Positions 1 to 8,868 of a stretch of DNA of 64,000 nt are shown piece after piece (position 1 is the first letter of the stretch; each line of letters starts with the position of its first letter). The notes beneath the pieces are model-generated. The model was given only the letters and a program-made list of their open reading frames with translations. It did not search any database and was not told the origin of the DNA. The stretch is from the NCBI GenBank assembly GCA_036734105.1, contig DAIMZH010000001.1, positions 85,246 to 149,245 on the forward strand. The letters run 5' to 3'. The stretch comes from Azoarcus_F sp036734105. GTDB lineage: Bacteria > Pseudomonadota > Gammaproteobacteria > Burkholderiales > Rhodocyclaceae. The position numbers and the translations under genes were made by a program.

Positions 1-599
1 AACACCACGCATAGCGCACGCACAAGTGGCATGTCGGAACGTCGACCCAGTGCGAGCAGGATCCCGATGGGTATCGCCGCAACAATGCCGACATAGGCAA
101 GAATCAAGGTCAGGGTCAAACCGCCCCATTTACCGGTCTCGACGATGTCCAGCCCGAAGGTTTCGCTACCGTAGATCATCACGAAGGAGAGGACCGGGAA
201 CACCGTGACCCCAAACACACCCAGAATCATCTTGATGCGCGCAGACACAGCACTGAAAAACTGCGGCACGATGATGATGCCAAAGACCAGATAGATGAAG
301 TTGATCCGCCAATACTCGCTCTCGGGATAGAAGCCGTAGATAAAAAAGTCCAGGCGTGTACCAATGAACACCCAGCACGCCCCTTCACTCGTGCAGTCGG
401 CGGGTGAGTCTCCGATGAAGTCCGCCTTGAGTATCGCCCAGTCAATGATGGGGATCAGGCTGGAGATGATGAAATAACCCAGAATGACGGTCAGTAGGCC
501 ACTGAACCAACCGGGAAAAAGGTTTTTTCGCACCCACCCAAGTACACCCACGCTGGCGTTTGGCGGCAACAGGACGGCACTGCGTTTTTCTTCGGCCAT
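1..599 (-). CDS. aapM: General L-amino-acid ABC transporter permease AapM (partial, cut by the left edge)
   Basis: This is the N-terminal ~199 residues of a membrane permease; the frame is open to base 1, so the C-terminal part lies outside the window. The protein begins MAEEKRSAVLLPP and soon shows hydrophobic stretches (one near residues 25-45, others after residue 85) separated by a loop containing a CTSEGAC segment. Aap/Bzt permeases import a broad range of L-amino acids together with the periplasmic AapJ and the ATPase AapP. The start codon lies one base after the aapQ stop (TGA-C-ATG), so the two are almost certainly co-transcribed and translationally coupled. AapP would be expected beyond the left edge. 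The call rests mainly on the operon order J-Q-M. Confidence 0.85.
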   Translation of the reverse strand, partial: MAEEKRSAVLLPPNASVGVLGWVRKNLFPGWFSGLLTVILGYFIISSLIPIIDWAILKADFIGDSPADCTSEGACWVFIGTRLDFFIYGFYPESEYWRINFIYLVFGIIIVPQFFSAVSARIKMILGVFGVTVFPVLSFVMIYGSETFGLDIVETGKWGGLTLTLILAYVGIVAAIPIGILLALGRRSDMPLVRALCVV

Positions 600-600
600 G

Positions 601-1788
601 TCAGCGCTCCCTCAAGGCGGCAGCCTTGTTGTAGATGTTCATCAGGAACGAGATTGTCAAACTGATGGTGAGATAGACCAGCATGGTGATGGCGACAATC
701 TCCACCGCCTGACCCGTTTGGTTCAAGGTCGTCCCCATGAACACCGAGACCAGATCCGGATAGCCGATGGCGACAGCCAGCGAAGAGTTCTTGGTGAGGT
801 TGAGGTATTGGCTGGTGAGCGGCGGAATGATCACGCGCATCGCCTGCGGGATGATCACCATGCGCAAAGTCGTGCTGCGCTTCAAGCCCAGCGCCGACGC
901 TGCTTCAGTCTGGCCATGGCTAACCGCCTGGATACCCGAGCGTACAATTTCGGCAATGAAGGCTGCCGTATAGACAGTCAAGGCCATCAACAAAGCCCCA
1001 AGCTCGGGAATCATGACGATTCCACCCCGGAAATTGAAACCGCGCAGTTCCGGAACGCTCCAGTCCAGCGGCGACCCCGCGACAAAAAACACCAGCAGCG
1101 GCACACCAATCACCATGGCGATGCCCACCAGGATGGAGGGAAACATTTCACCAGTCGCGTCCTGCCGCTTTCTGGCCCAGCGATGCAACAGAAAAGCACC
1201 TGCCAGTGCCAGTACCAGGGCCACCCAGACAATGCCGAAACCCTCCTCGGGCACCGGAGACGGCAAATAAAGACCGCGATTGTTCAAGAAAAAAGCGTCG
1301 GCAAACTCCATGCTTTGGCGCGGACCGGGAAGGTTGCGCAGCACGGCGAAATACCAGAAAAATATTTGCAGCAACAGTGGGATGTTGCGGAAAGTGTCAA
1401 CAAACACCGCCGATAGCGTGGACACCAACCAGTTCTTCGAAAGCCGCCCAATGCCAATCACAAAACCCAGAATGGTGGCAAACAAAATACCCAGGCCCGA
1501 CACCAGCAAGGTGTTGAGAAGCCCCACCATGAAGGTTCTTCCGTATGACATGGTTTCGTCAAACGGAATCAGGCTCATCACAATGCCAAAGCCGGAAGGC
1601 TGGCTCAGGAAGCCCAAACCGGTGTTGATGCCTCGCCGCTCCATGTTGGAGACGGTGTTTTCGAAAATCGTCCAGAAAAAGTAGACCACGACCAGGGCAG
1701 TCAGTATCTGGAAAGTGCGCGAACGAACGTTGGGGTCGTTCCACAGGCGAGCTAGATTGCCCGAGCGCGTTGTGCGTTTATCGGCCAT
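601..1788 (-). CDS. aapQ: General L-amino-acid ABC transporter permease AapQ
   Basis: This 395-residue inner-membrane permease pairs with AapM in a polar amino-acid importer of the His/Glu/Gln family. It has a first hydrophobic segment near residue 25-45, a long periplasmic region typical of AapQ, and a C-terminal binding-protein-dependent permease domain with the EAA-type loop (SHGQTEAASALGLKRSTTLRMV) that contacts the ATPase. The frame is open 13 codons further upstream, but the ATG beginning MADKRTTRSG is preferred because GGGAC lies about 10 bases ahead and homologues begin near there. It follows aapJ after a short gap holding a GC-rich hairpin and is followed directly by aapM. Confidence 0.9.
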   Translation of the reverse strand: MADKRTTRSGNLARLWNDPNVRSRTFQILTALVVVYFFWTIFENTVSNMERRGINTGLGFLSQPSGFGIVMSLIPFDETMSYGRTFMVGLLNTLLVSGLGILFATILGFVIGIGRLSKNWLVSTLSAVFVDTFRNIPLLLQIFFWYFAVLRNLPGPRQSMEFADAFFLNNRGLYLPSPVPEEGFGIVWVALVLALAGAFLLHRWARKRQDATGEMFPSILVGIAMVIGVPLLVFFVAGSPLDWSVPELRGFNFRGGIVMIPELGALLMALTVYTAAFIAEIVRSGIQAVSHGQTEAASALGLKRSTTLRMVIIPQAMRVIIPPLTSQYLNLTKNSSLAVAIGYPDLVSVFMGTTLNQTGQAVEIVAITMLVYLTISLTISFLMNIYNKAAALRER

Positions 1789-1835
1789 GAGTTGCTGTCC
1801 CGATGACGACAGCGCCCGGACGGGCACTGCAAACT

Positions 1836-1857
1836 GGGGCTGACACTTGCCAGCCCC
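1836..1857 (-). terminator. Intercistronic hairpin between aapJ and aapQ
   Basis: A perfect 7-bp stem (GGGGCTG/CAGCCCC) with an 8-base loop sits in the 80-base gap after aapJ. There is no strong U-run, so it looks like a partial terminator or mRNA-protecting hairpin. Such elements commonly keep binding-protein mRNA more abundant than permease mRNA; that role is inferred here. Confidence 0.5.
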
Positions 1858-1872
1858 GACTCAACTACCAGA

Positions 1873-2898
1873 TCAGCGAATCGGCGGCGCGTACATGATG
1901 CCGCCCTTGTTCCACAGATTGTTCATGCCACGTGGCAAGCCCAGCGGAGTGTTGGGGCCAACGTTGCGCTCGAACATTTCACCGTAGTTGCCAACACCCT
2001 TGATGATGTTGTATGCCCAGTCGGCAGACAGCCCAAGGTGCTGTCCGAGATCACCTGAGGTGCCAAGAAGACGCTGGATTTCGGGGTTATCTGAACCCTT
2101 CATTTCATCGACGTTGGCTTGCGTCACACCGAGTTCTTCGGCGTTGAGTTGTGCAAACAGTGACCAGCGCACTACGTTGAACCACTGGTCATCACCTTGA
2201 CGGACCACCGGACCCAGCGGCTCCTTGGAGATCAACTCTTCAAGCAGCACAGCGGATGAAGGGTCATCCAGCTTGCTGCGCAAGGCCGCCAGTTGAGAGA
2301 TGTCCGAGGTCAGCACATCGCAGCGGTTGGAGGCAAAACCCTGAATGGTCTGATCGGAAGTATCGAAAACCAGCGCATCGTATTTCATGCCATTTGCGCG
2401 GAAATAGTCGGCAAGATTGAGTTCCGTCGTGGTGCCCGCCTGAATACACACAGTTGCACCATCAAGCTCTTTCGGACTGCTCACACCCAGACTCTCGCGC
2501 ACCATGAAGCCCTGACCATCATAATAATTCACGCCAGTAAAGTTCAAGCCCAGCGAGGCATCCCGCGTCAGCGTCCAGGTGGTGTTGCGGGACAACACAT
2601 CGACCTCGCCGGACTGCAAAGCGGTGAAGCGCTCACGTGCGTTCAACGACCGAAACTGAATCTTGTCGGCGTCTCCAAAAACCGCTGCAGCGATTGCACG
2701 GCAGGTATCAACGTCGATACCAGTCCAGTTGGCACGCTCATCGGGAAGTGAGAAGCCGGGCAATCCATCGGATACGCCACACACCACGCTACCCCGCTGT
2801 TTCACAGTCTCGAGAGTGTTGGCACTGACCGCACTGACCATTCCAAGGCCTGCAACAGCAGTGATACCGACCAGAACAGCTTTCATTTTAAGGTTCAT
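1873..2898 (-). CDS. aapJ: General L-amino-acid ABC transporter, periplasmic binding protein AapJ
   Basis: This 341-residue solute-binding protein (SBP family 3) captures amino acids in the periplasm for AapQM. A Sec signal peptide covers about residues 1-26 (basic start, hydrophobic VLVGITAVAGLGMV core, cleavage after AVSA). The mature part shows AapJ-like features: CGVSDGLPGFS near the start, WTGIDVDTCRAIAAAVFGD, and the domain segment EVDVLSRNTTWTLTRD. Length matches the family (about 340). It is the first gene of an operon reading to aapQ and aapM. An internal ATG at codon 5 is an alternative start. A perfect palindrome about 180 bases upstream is a possible operator. Confidence 0.93.
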   Translation of the reverse strand: MNLKMKAVLVGITAVAGLGMVSAVSANTLETVKQRGSVVCGVSDGLPGFSLPDERANWTGIDVDTCRAIAAAVFGDADKIQFRSLNARERFTALQSGEVDVLSRNTTWTLTRDASLGLNFTGVNYYDGQGFMVRESLGVSSPKELDGATVCIQAGTTTELNLADYFRANGMKYDALVFDTSDQTIQGFASNRCDVLTSDISQLAALRSKLDDPSSAVLLEELISKEPLGPVVRQGDDQWFNVVRWSLFAQLNAEELGVTQANVDEMKGSDNPEIQRLLGTSGDLGQHLGLSADWAYNIIKGVGNYGEMFERNVGPNTPLGLPRGMNNLWNKGGIMYAPPIR

Positions 2899-3059
2899 CA
2901 GTCAAGACTCCTAAAGGGTGTATCGGATTTTGGGCCGCGAGGCTGGAAATTACGCCCAAGCCTCATCGGTGCCAGACGTGACAGGTCAGCGCGAAACCGG
3001 TACTGCACTGTCCCAAACTGCGGCTGAACGATATCGTCAATAACAACAATCAGAAACTT

Positions 3060-3088
3060 AGGGTTAGCCCTGCATAGGGTTAACCCTA
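3060..3088. promoter_or_regulatory. Tandem palindromes upstream of aapJ (candidate operator)
   Basis: A perfect 14-bp palindrome, TAGGGTTAACCCTA (3075-3088), is preceded by a near-copy, AGGGTTAGCCCT (3060-3071), 16 bases earlier. Repeated half-sites AGGGTT/AACCCT suggest a dimeric regulator binding twice. The location, in the gap between aapJ and the end of the chemoreceptor gene, fits control of the aap operon. The regulator is not identifiable. Apart from this and the chemoreceptor terminator, nothing else was seen in the 2899-3271 gap. Confidence 0.4.
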
Positions 3089-3178
3089 GCGACAACTTTG
3101 ACAGGCAATCACCGTTGCAACAAAGCGTTTCATACCTTCGCGAGTTTTATAAAGCAGGTTCCGTGCCCGAATTATGGC

Positions 3179-3222
3179 AAAAAAAAGACACGCGCTCGCT
3201 CGAAAGCTTGCCAACGTGTCTT
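3179..3222 (-). terminator. Rho-independent terminator of the chemoreceptor gene
   Basis: On the minus strand an AAGACACG/CGTGTCTT stem (8 bp), with an inner GCT-TTCG-AGC mini-hairpin, is followed by a run of eight T. It lies 50 bases beyond the stop of the chemoreceptor gene in the right orientation. Confidence 0.75.
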
Positions 3223-3271
3223 CGCTTGGTGCATCGCAACACATCAATGCACCAAACAGGGTGTCAGAAAA

Positions 3272-5086
3272 TCATTTATTGGCGTGGCTCCCCGTCTCTT
3301 CAAGCGCCTCGGCTGGCATGCCGACTCTCACGTTGCCCCAATGGCGTCCCTTTACGAAGATCGGCATGGCAATATCACAGAGAATCTCGCCGGTATCACG
3401 CAAATAGGTTTGCAGCAGCAAAGACTGCGTGTTCCGCGCGGCACGTAGCTCTTGCGGACGGTCGAACTTGCGACAGGTTCGGTTGCCAAGAAGATCCTTT
3501 TGGGGATCACCTGTGAGTGGATTCGAGAACTTGGTGTTGTGGGCAGAAAGATAGCTGTCAGTATTGACCGCTACGGCGAACACCGCGTTGGGTACTTTCC
3601 CCAGCGTCTCGTCGAGAAGCGATTGACAACGTTGCCCATAGGCATCACCCCAGGACACCTTGTATTTTTGCGGGTTGGTCCCGGGCACAGGCTGGTAGTG
3701 GCGATCGAACACATCGATACCTTGCTTGGCGATGGCCTCAAGGTGATCCTGCGTTCTGTCACGAAACAGTCTGGTCTGCTGAACCGCGTCATCGAACACA
3801 CCATAACCAAGCCGAAAACGCGAAACCAGCTCCTGTATTGTTTCAGTCACCTCGGCCAACCGGACTGTACGAGCCTCCGAATCGGACATGTCGGCCTTGA
3901 CCTTGCTTGAAAGCTCGTGAATCCGGCTGACGTTGTCGTGTACCTGACCGTTGGTTGCCGACAACTGCTCCATCGCCGAGGCGATCTCCAGCAACTTCTC
4001 GCCTGTCAGCTCGAAGTCTCCGACCATGTTGGTGAATTGCACCGCTGATCTATCCACCACCTCGCGGGTCAGCATCACATCACGGTTGATGATCTCGTTT
4101 TCACTGCGGGTGTGGGTTACCAGCTCGATCATGCCATTGATGTTTCCGTTGATCTCTTCGGTTGCCTTGTTGACGCGCTCCGCCAGTTTGCGGACCTCAT
4201 CGGCTACCACCGCAAAGCCGCGCCCGGCCTCCCCTGCCCTGGCGGCTTCAATGGCTGCATTCAGCGCCAGCAGATTGGTCTGATCGGCGACATCGCGAAT
4301 CAGCGACGCAATCTTGCGTACGCTCGTCGAGCGGCCAGACAACTCGTCGACGATGCCATTGAAGCGCATCAACTGATCACCAACCGAGTTGATGCGCTTG
4401 GCGATGTCACGCATTTCCTTGAGCGATGTACGAGCAATGTCGAAGTTGGCCGAGGTGGAGGCTGAAATGCTTTGAGCGCTGTCCGAGACACTGCCAATGG
4501 CAGAGGTGGACTCGCCGCTGGCGACAAACACAGTATCCGTCAGCTCACCTTGTTTGCGCGCATCAAGCGCAACATCCTGCACACGCAGCTTGACATGCGC
4601 AGCCTCGCTGGCTATGCGCACTCCCATGCTGCGTACATCGCCGATGATCTCGCGCATTTTGGCCGCAAAGGCGTTATAACTCTCGGCCAGATCGCGCAAC
4701 TCGTCATGAGTATTGGTCGGCAGGTCACGCGAGAAATCGCCCTCCCCTTTGGCCAGTTCCCTGAAAATACTTGCTATCCGCGTGACAGGACGGACAATCA
4801 GATGCCTCAGATACAACACCAGGCCAATTGAGGCCAGCGTGGCAATGACCAGGTAAGCGAGAATCAGGCTCAGACCGAAATCCAGCGCCGCCACGATCTC
4901 CGACTGTGCTGCCGCCGACAGCGACGCGGACGACACGGCTGCGATCACGCGTTCCTGAACATTCAGATAAACAAAGAGATAAATCAGGTGTATCGCCAGT
5001 AGCAACAACACACTTGACAGTTTCTTGGTCAAGGTATCCCAGAAGGTTTTCTCGACCCAGGTATAGAGCTCCCGGAAGCTGTTCAT
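3272..5086 (-). CDS. Methyl-accepting chemotaxis protein with a C-terminal sensor-like domain
   Basis: This 604-residue chemoreceptor should signal to the CheA/CheW array. Near the N-terminus are two hydrophobic segments (about residues 25-45 and 70-95) with a short intervening loop, so there is almost no periplasmic ligand domain. A HAMP region follows (about 95-150), then the coiled-coil signalling domain with the conserved hairpin tip (DQTNLLALNAAIEAARAGE, about residue 285). After the signalling domain, about 170 residues remain, including a YLRDTGEILCDIAMPIFV-type segment resembling Cache/PAS-like sensor folds, presumably cytoplasmic. The start was placed at the second methionine because GAGG lies 7 bases upstream; the frame is open 5 codons earlier without a ribosome site. 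A terminator follows the gene, so it is probably transcribed alone. The ligand is unknown. Confidence 0.88.
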   Translation of the reverse strand: MNSFRELYTWVEKTFWDTLTKKLSSVLLLLAIHLIYLFVYLNVQERVIAAVSSASLSAAAQSEIVAALDFGLSLILAYLVIATLASIGLVLYLRHLIVRPVTRIASIFRELAKGEGDFSRDLPTNTHDELRDLAESYNAFAAKMREIIGDVRSMGVRIASEAAHVKLRVQDVALDARKQGELTDTVFVASGESTSAIGSVSDSAQSISASTSANFDIARTSLKEMRDIAKRINSVGDQLMRFNGIVDELSGRSTSVRKIASLIRDVADQTNLLALNAAIEAARAGEAGRGFAVVADEVRKLAERVNKATEEINGNINGMIELVTHTRSENEIINRDVMLTREVVDRSAVQFTNMVGDFELTGEKLLEIASAMEQLSATNGQVHDNVSRIHELSSKVKADMSDSEARTVRLAEVTETIQELVSRFRLGYGVFDDAVQQTRLFRDRTQDHLEAIAKQGIDVFDRHYQPVPGTNPQKYKVSWGDAYGQRCQSLLDETLGKVPNAVFAVAVNTDSYLSAHNTKFSNPLTGDPQKDLLGNRTCRKFDRPQELRAARNTQSLLLQTYLRDTGEILCDIAMPIFVKGRHWGNVRVGMPAEALEETGSHANK

Positions 5087-5297
5087 GGTTTCCCTCGGCA
5101 TGAAATTGGTGCGAATGCCGGTCCTGGCACCCGGCAGTTGTGCAAGCCATATGTGCGGTAACGACTGAACTCCGCGCTACTTGAGCAATTGCCCGAGTCT
5201 TGACGGCGTGCGAAAATCGAAGATACCCGTTTGCGCACCAAAAAACAGTGCATGCTGCACACCGCGCCCAGATACTGACAACACAACACTACACACC

Positions 5298-6809
5298 ATG
5301 ACAGATCAAGATAGCCAGAAGCCAAACCCCGAAGACGAAAATCACATCATCGCCGACCGACGCGAGAAGCTGTCTGCCTGGCGCGCTTCAGGCAAAGCGT
5401 TCCCCAACGACTTCCAGCGCAACAACACCGCAGGAAAGCTAGATGAGCTTTACGGTGACAAGGACGGCGAAACCCTTGAAGCCACCCCTGTCGAAGTCAG
5501 CGTCGCAGGTCGAATCATGCTAAAACGCGTGATGGGCAAGGCCAGCTTCGTCACCATTCAGGACTTGTCTGGCCGCATCCAGCTTTACGTTGCGCGCGAT
5601 GCGATCGGCGAAGAACACTACAACGACTTCAAGCACTGGGATATGGGCGATATCGTCGGCGTGGTCGGCACGCTGTTCAAGACCCGCACCGGAGAGCTGA
5701 CCATCAAGGCTGGCGAACTACGACTACTCACCAAGAGCCTTCGGCCACTGCCTGACAAGTTTCACGGGCTCACCGACGTGGAGCTGAAATATCGCCAGCG
5801 CTATGTTGACCTGATCATGAACGAACAGACCCGCTTCACCTTCGTGGCGCGCAGTCGCATGGTCCAGTCCATCCGCAACTACATGGTTGACCACGGCTTT
5901 CTGGAAGTGGAAACACCAATGATGCACCCCATCCCGGGTGGCGCATCGGCACGCCCATTTGTGACTCATCACAACGCGCTGGACATGGAGTTGTTTCTGC
6001 GCATTGCACCAGAGCTCTATCTCAAGCGCCTTGTCGTGGGCGGCTTTGAGCGCGTGTTCGAGATCAACCGCAACTTCCGCAACGAAGGTCTCAGCCCGCG
6101 CCACAACCCCGAATTCACCATGATGGAATTCTACGAGGCCTACGCCAATTATCGTAGCCTGATGGACTTCACCGAAGGTCTGATCCGTCATTCCGCGCGA
6201 CAGGCGCTGGGCTCGGAAACCTTTGTCTATCAGGGACGCGAGCTCGATCTGGCACGCCCGTTTGCGCGACTTACCATGGTCGAGGCGATCCGGAAATACC
6301 ACCCGGGCTTTACCGAGCAACAACTGACCGACGCCGACTGGTTGCGCGGCAAGCTGGCCAGCATGAAGGTGGAAGTGTCAGGCTCAGTTGGACTGGGCAC
6401 CCTGCAATTGCTGATGTTTGAAGAGACCACCGAAGCCGAATTGTGGGAACCCACCTTCATCATCGACTACCCTGCCGAAGTGTCACCGCTAGCAAGACGC
6501 AACGATGCCAATCCGGACATCACCGAGCGTTTCGAGCTATTCATTGTCGGGCGGGAAATTGCCAACGGCTTCTCCGAGCTGAACGACCCTGAAGATCAGG
6601 CCACGCGCTTCATGGATCAGGTCAAGGCCAAGGAAGCCGGCGACGAAGAAGCCATGTTCTACGATGCCGACTACATTCGAGCGCTTGAGTATGGTCTGCC
6701 ACCGACCGGTGGCTGCGGCATCGGCATCGACCGTCTGGTCATGCTGCTCACCGACAGCGCATCAATTCGTGATGTCATTCTGTTTCCGCAGATGCGCGCA
6801 GAACAGTGA
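5298..6809 (+). CDS. lysS: Lysyl-tRNA synthetase, class II
   Basis: This 503-residue cytosolic enzyme charges tRNA-Lys with lysine. It has an N-terminal OB-fold anticodon-binding domain (about residues 60-150, VSVAGRIMLKRVMGKASFV) and a class II catalytic core. Motif 2 is visible as FRNEGLSPRHNPEFTMMEFYEAY-type sequence (about residues 262-285) and motif 3 as GCGIGIDRLVMLL near the C-terminus. Length matches E. coli LysS (505). The ATG beginning MTDQDSQKPN was chosen; the frame is open upstream only from a TTG with no family support. It is followed 36 bases later by mnmC. Confidence 0.97.
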   Translation: MTDQDSQKPNPEDENHIIADRREKLSAWRASGKAFPNDFQRNNTAGKLDELYGDKDGETLEATPVEVSVAGRIMLKRVMGKASFVTIQDLSGRIQLYVARDAIGEEHYNDFKHWDMGDIVGVVGTLFKTRTGELTIKAGELRLLTKSLRPLPDKFHGLTDVELKYRQRYVDLIMNEQTRFTFVARSRMVQSIRNYMVDHGFLEVETPMMHPIPGGASARPFVTHHNALDMELFLRIAPELYLKRLVVGGFERVFEINRNFRNEGLSPRHNPEFTMMEFYEAYANYRSLMDFTEGLIRHSARQALGSETFVYQGRELDLARPFARLTMVEAIRKYHPGFTEQQLTDADWLRGKLASMKVEVSGSVGLGTLQLLMFEETTEAELWEPTFIIDYPAEVSPLARRNDANPDITERFELFIVGREIANGFSELNDPEDQATRFMDQVKAKEAGDEEAMFYDADYIRALEYGLPPTGGCGIGIDRLVMLLTDSASIRDVILFPQMRAEQ

Positions 6810-6845
6810 CCAATTACGCAGCCCGCACAATGCTCGCCTAAAGCC

Positions 6846-8765
6846 ATGGCACTCAAACCTGCCGTACTGAGGTTCAACAGCGATGGCGCCCCCTGCTCCG
6901 CCAGCTATGGCAGTGCCTATTTCAGCACTATTCCAGGCCCGGAGCGGGCCACCCAAGTTTTTTTGGCAGCCTGTCAACTCCCCCACCGTTGGCAGGCCTG
7001 TCAGCGCTTTGTCGTGCTCGACACCTGTTTTGGCTGCGGGCTCAATTTTCTGACCACCTGGGCAGCATGGCAGGCCGACACGCAGCGCTGCGCCAGGCTG
7101 CACTACATTTCGACTGAAAAACACCCGCTCACCCGAGACGAACTCAGCCAACTACACAGACGGTGGCCAGAGCTGACCGAGTTCTCAAACGAACTCAGAT
7201 CGCAGTGGCCAACGCTGACCCCCGGTTTTCATCGCCTGGAACTCGCAGGGGGCAGGGTGATTCTGACCTTGTGCTTCGGTGACCCAGCCGAACAGCTTGC
7301 GCAACTTGATGCAAGCGTCAACGCCATCTATCTCGACGGTATCGCCGCAGTAGCGACTCCCGAAATCTGGTCCCAGGCGATGTTCAGCCAACTGGCCCGA
7401 CTTGCCGCTGATGGCGCCAGCCTTGCCAGTTGGTCTCTCAACGGCGAAGTGCAACGGGGACTGAAACAGGCAGGATTCGATTGCAAACAATACGCTGAAC
7501 CAGTGCACGGTCAACCCAGCCTGCAATGCACCATCCGAAAAGCATCAGAACCAAACAAGGTGCAAGCACACAGCCGCAAAGCCATAATCTTTGGCGCAGG
7601 GCTGGCAGGGGCAAGCATCGCCGAACGCCTGGCCGCACGCAACTGGCAGGTCACGGTCATCGAAAGCCTGCCCGGTCCCGGAATGGGAGCATCGGGCAAT
7701 CACGCCGGCGTATTGCGACCACTGCCCAGCCTCGATGACAACCGCCTGGCGCGGCTCACCCGTGCGGGCAGCCTGCATGCCAGTCGGCTACACCAGCGCA
7801 TGCTGGACAGTGGTCTGTCAATCCGCTTTGGTCGATGCGGTGTGCTGCACATTGCCCGCGACCCTAAACACGAAACCCGGCAACACCAAGTCATCGCACG
7901 TCACGCCTACCCGGAAGACTTCGCCATGTTTGTCGATCAGCGAGCAGCGTCAAACATAGCCGGGTGGCCTGTAGCCATGGGCGGCTGGTGGTTTCCCGGC
8001 GGTGGCTGGGTTCAACCGCACAGCCTGTGCTCGGCTGCACTCGCGGCCCATCCCGGGCACATCACCACCCTTTACCACACCACCGTCGCCGCTCTAGAAC
8101 GGCGCAACAACGCCTGGCATGCGCTTGATGAGCAGGGTCGCAGCATTGCCGAGGCGCCTGTTGCGATTCTGGCCAACGGCGTACAGATGAGAAACTTCAA
8201 ACTCGCTGCAGACCTTCCGATACGCCCTGCTCGGGGGCAGGTAGCCCATTTACCGGCTCGCGCCGAAGCACTGCCACGTACCGTGGTTTGTCGACTTGGC
8301 TATGTCAGCCCGCCAGTCGACAACACCTTGTGCGCCGGTGCCAGCTTTGCCGTGGACGATGACGACCCGACATGGCGTGATTCGGATCATGCTGAAAATC
8401 TGGCCAAACTCGATTTCATACTACCGGGATTCGCTGACTCGCTTCCGGCTGGCCAAGCAGACGGCCGCGTGGGTTTTCGACCTGCCTCACCTGACCGACT
8501 GCCAATGGTCGGTGCGCTGCCAGTGGCAGGCCACGTCCCCACTGGCGGTGACACCCTGGCAGACGTCCCGCGTGAACAAGGGCTCTATGCAGTGGGCGGC
8601 TTTGGCGCTCGCGGCCTGGTGTGGTCTGCCATTGTGGCTGAACTGCTCGCCAGCGAACTTGAGGGGGAAGCATTGCCACTCGAACGAGACCTCAAGGACG
8701 CGATAGACCCAGCTCGCTTTCTGTTGCGCCCAAGGCGAACAAGCCTGAGCCGTGAAGATGGTTGA
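6846..8765 (+). CDS. mnmC: Bifunctional tRNA mnm5s2U biosynthesis protein MnmC
   Basis: This 639-residue cytosolic enzyme completes 5-methylaminomethyl-2-thiouridine at the tRNA wobble position. The N-terminal domain (about residues 1-235) is the SAM-dependent methyltransferase (DTCFGCGLNFLTTW, then YLDGIAA). The C-terminal domain (about 245-615) is the FAD-dependent oxidase that removes the carboxymethyl group, with an FAD-binding GAGLAGASIAERLA motif and a C-terminal GGFGARGLVWS segment. Both halves appear intact and the length is close to E. coli MnmC (about 668). It sits just downstream of lysS, perhaps in the same transcript; mnm5s2U is a lysine-tRNA modification, so the pairing makes sense. 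Confidence 0.95.
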   Translation: MALKPAVLRFNSDGAPCSASYGSAYFSTIPGPERATQVFLAACQLPHRWQACQRFVVLDTCFGCGLNFLTTWAAWQADTQRCARLHYISTEKHPLTRDELSQLHRRWPELTEFSNELRSQWPTLTPGFHRLELAGGRVILTLCFGDPAEQLAQLDASVNAIYLDGIAAVATPEIWSQAMFSQLARLAADGASLASWSLNGEVQRGLKQAGFDCKQYAEPVHGQPSLQCTIRKASEPNKVQAHSRKAIIFGAGLAGASIAERLAARNWQVTVIESLPGPGMGASGNHAGVLRPLPSLDDNRLARLTRAGSLHASRLHQRMLDSGLSIRFGRCGVLHIARDPKHETRQHQVIARHAYPEDFAMFVDQRAASNIAGWPVAMGGWWFPGGGWVQPHSLCSAALAAHPGHITTLYHTTVAALERRNNAWHALDEQGRSIAEAPVAILANGVQMRNFKLAADLPIRPARGQVAHLPARAEALPRTVVCRLGYVSPPVDNTLCAGASFAVDDDDPTWRDSDHAENLAKLDFILPGFADSLPAGQADGRVGFRPASPDRLPMVGALPVAGHVPTGGDTLADVPREQGLYAVGGFGARGLVWSAIVAELLASELEGEALPLERDLKDAIDPARFLLRPRRTSLSREDG

Positions 8766-8868
8766 GCTGACATGATCAAAGCCTGCGGGATGCTTCAACC
8801 GCATGTTTGGGTCATAATGCAGCGCAACATTATTTCAATAACAACGAACAACTAACCGACACGTCACC

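Noticed and set aside
484..1416. A 310-codon plus-strand frame across aapQ
   Set aside because: It is antisense to a clear permease gene, is rich in H, Q and R and has no domain.
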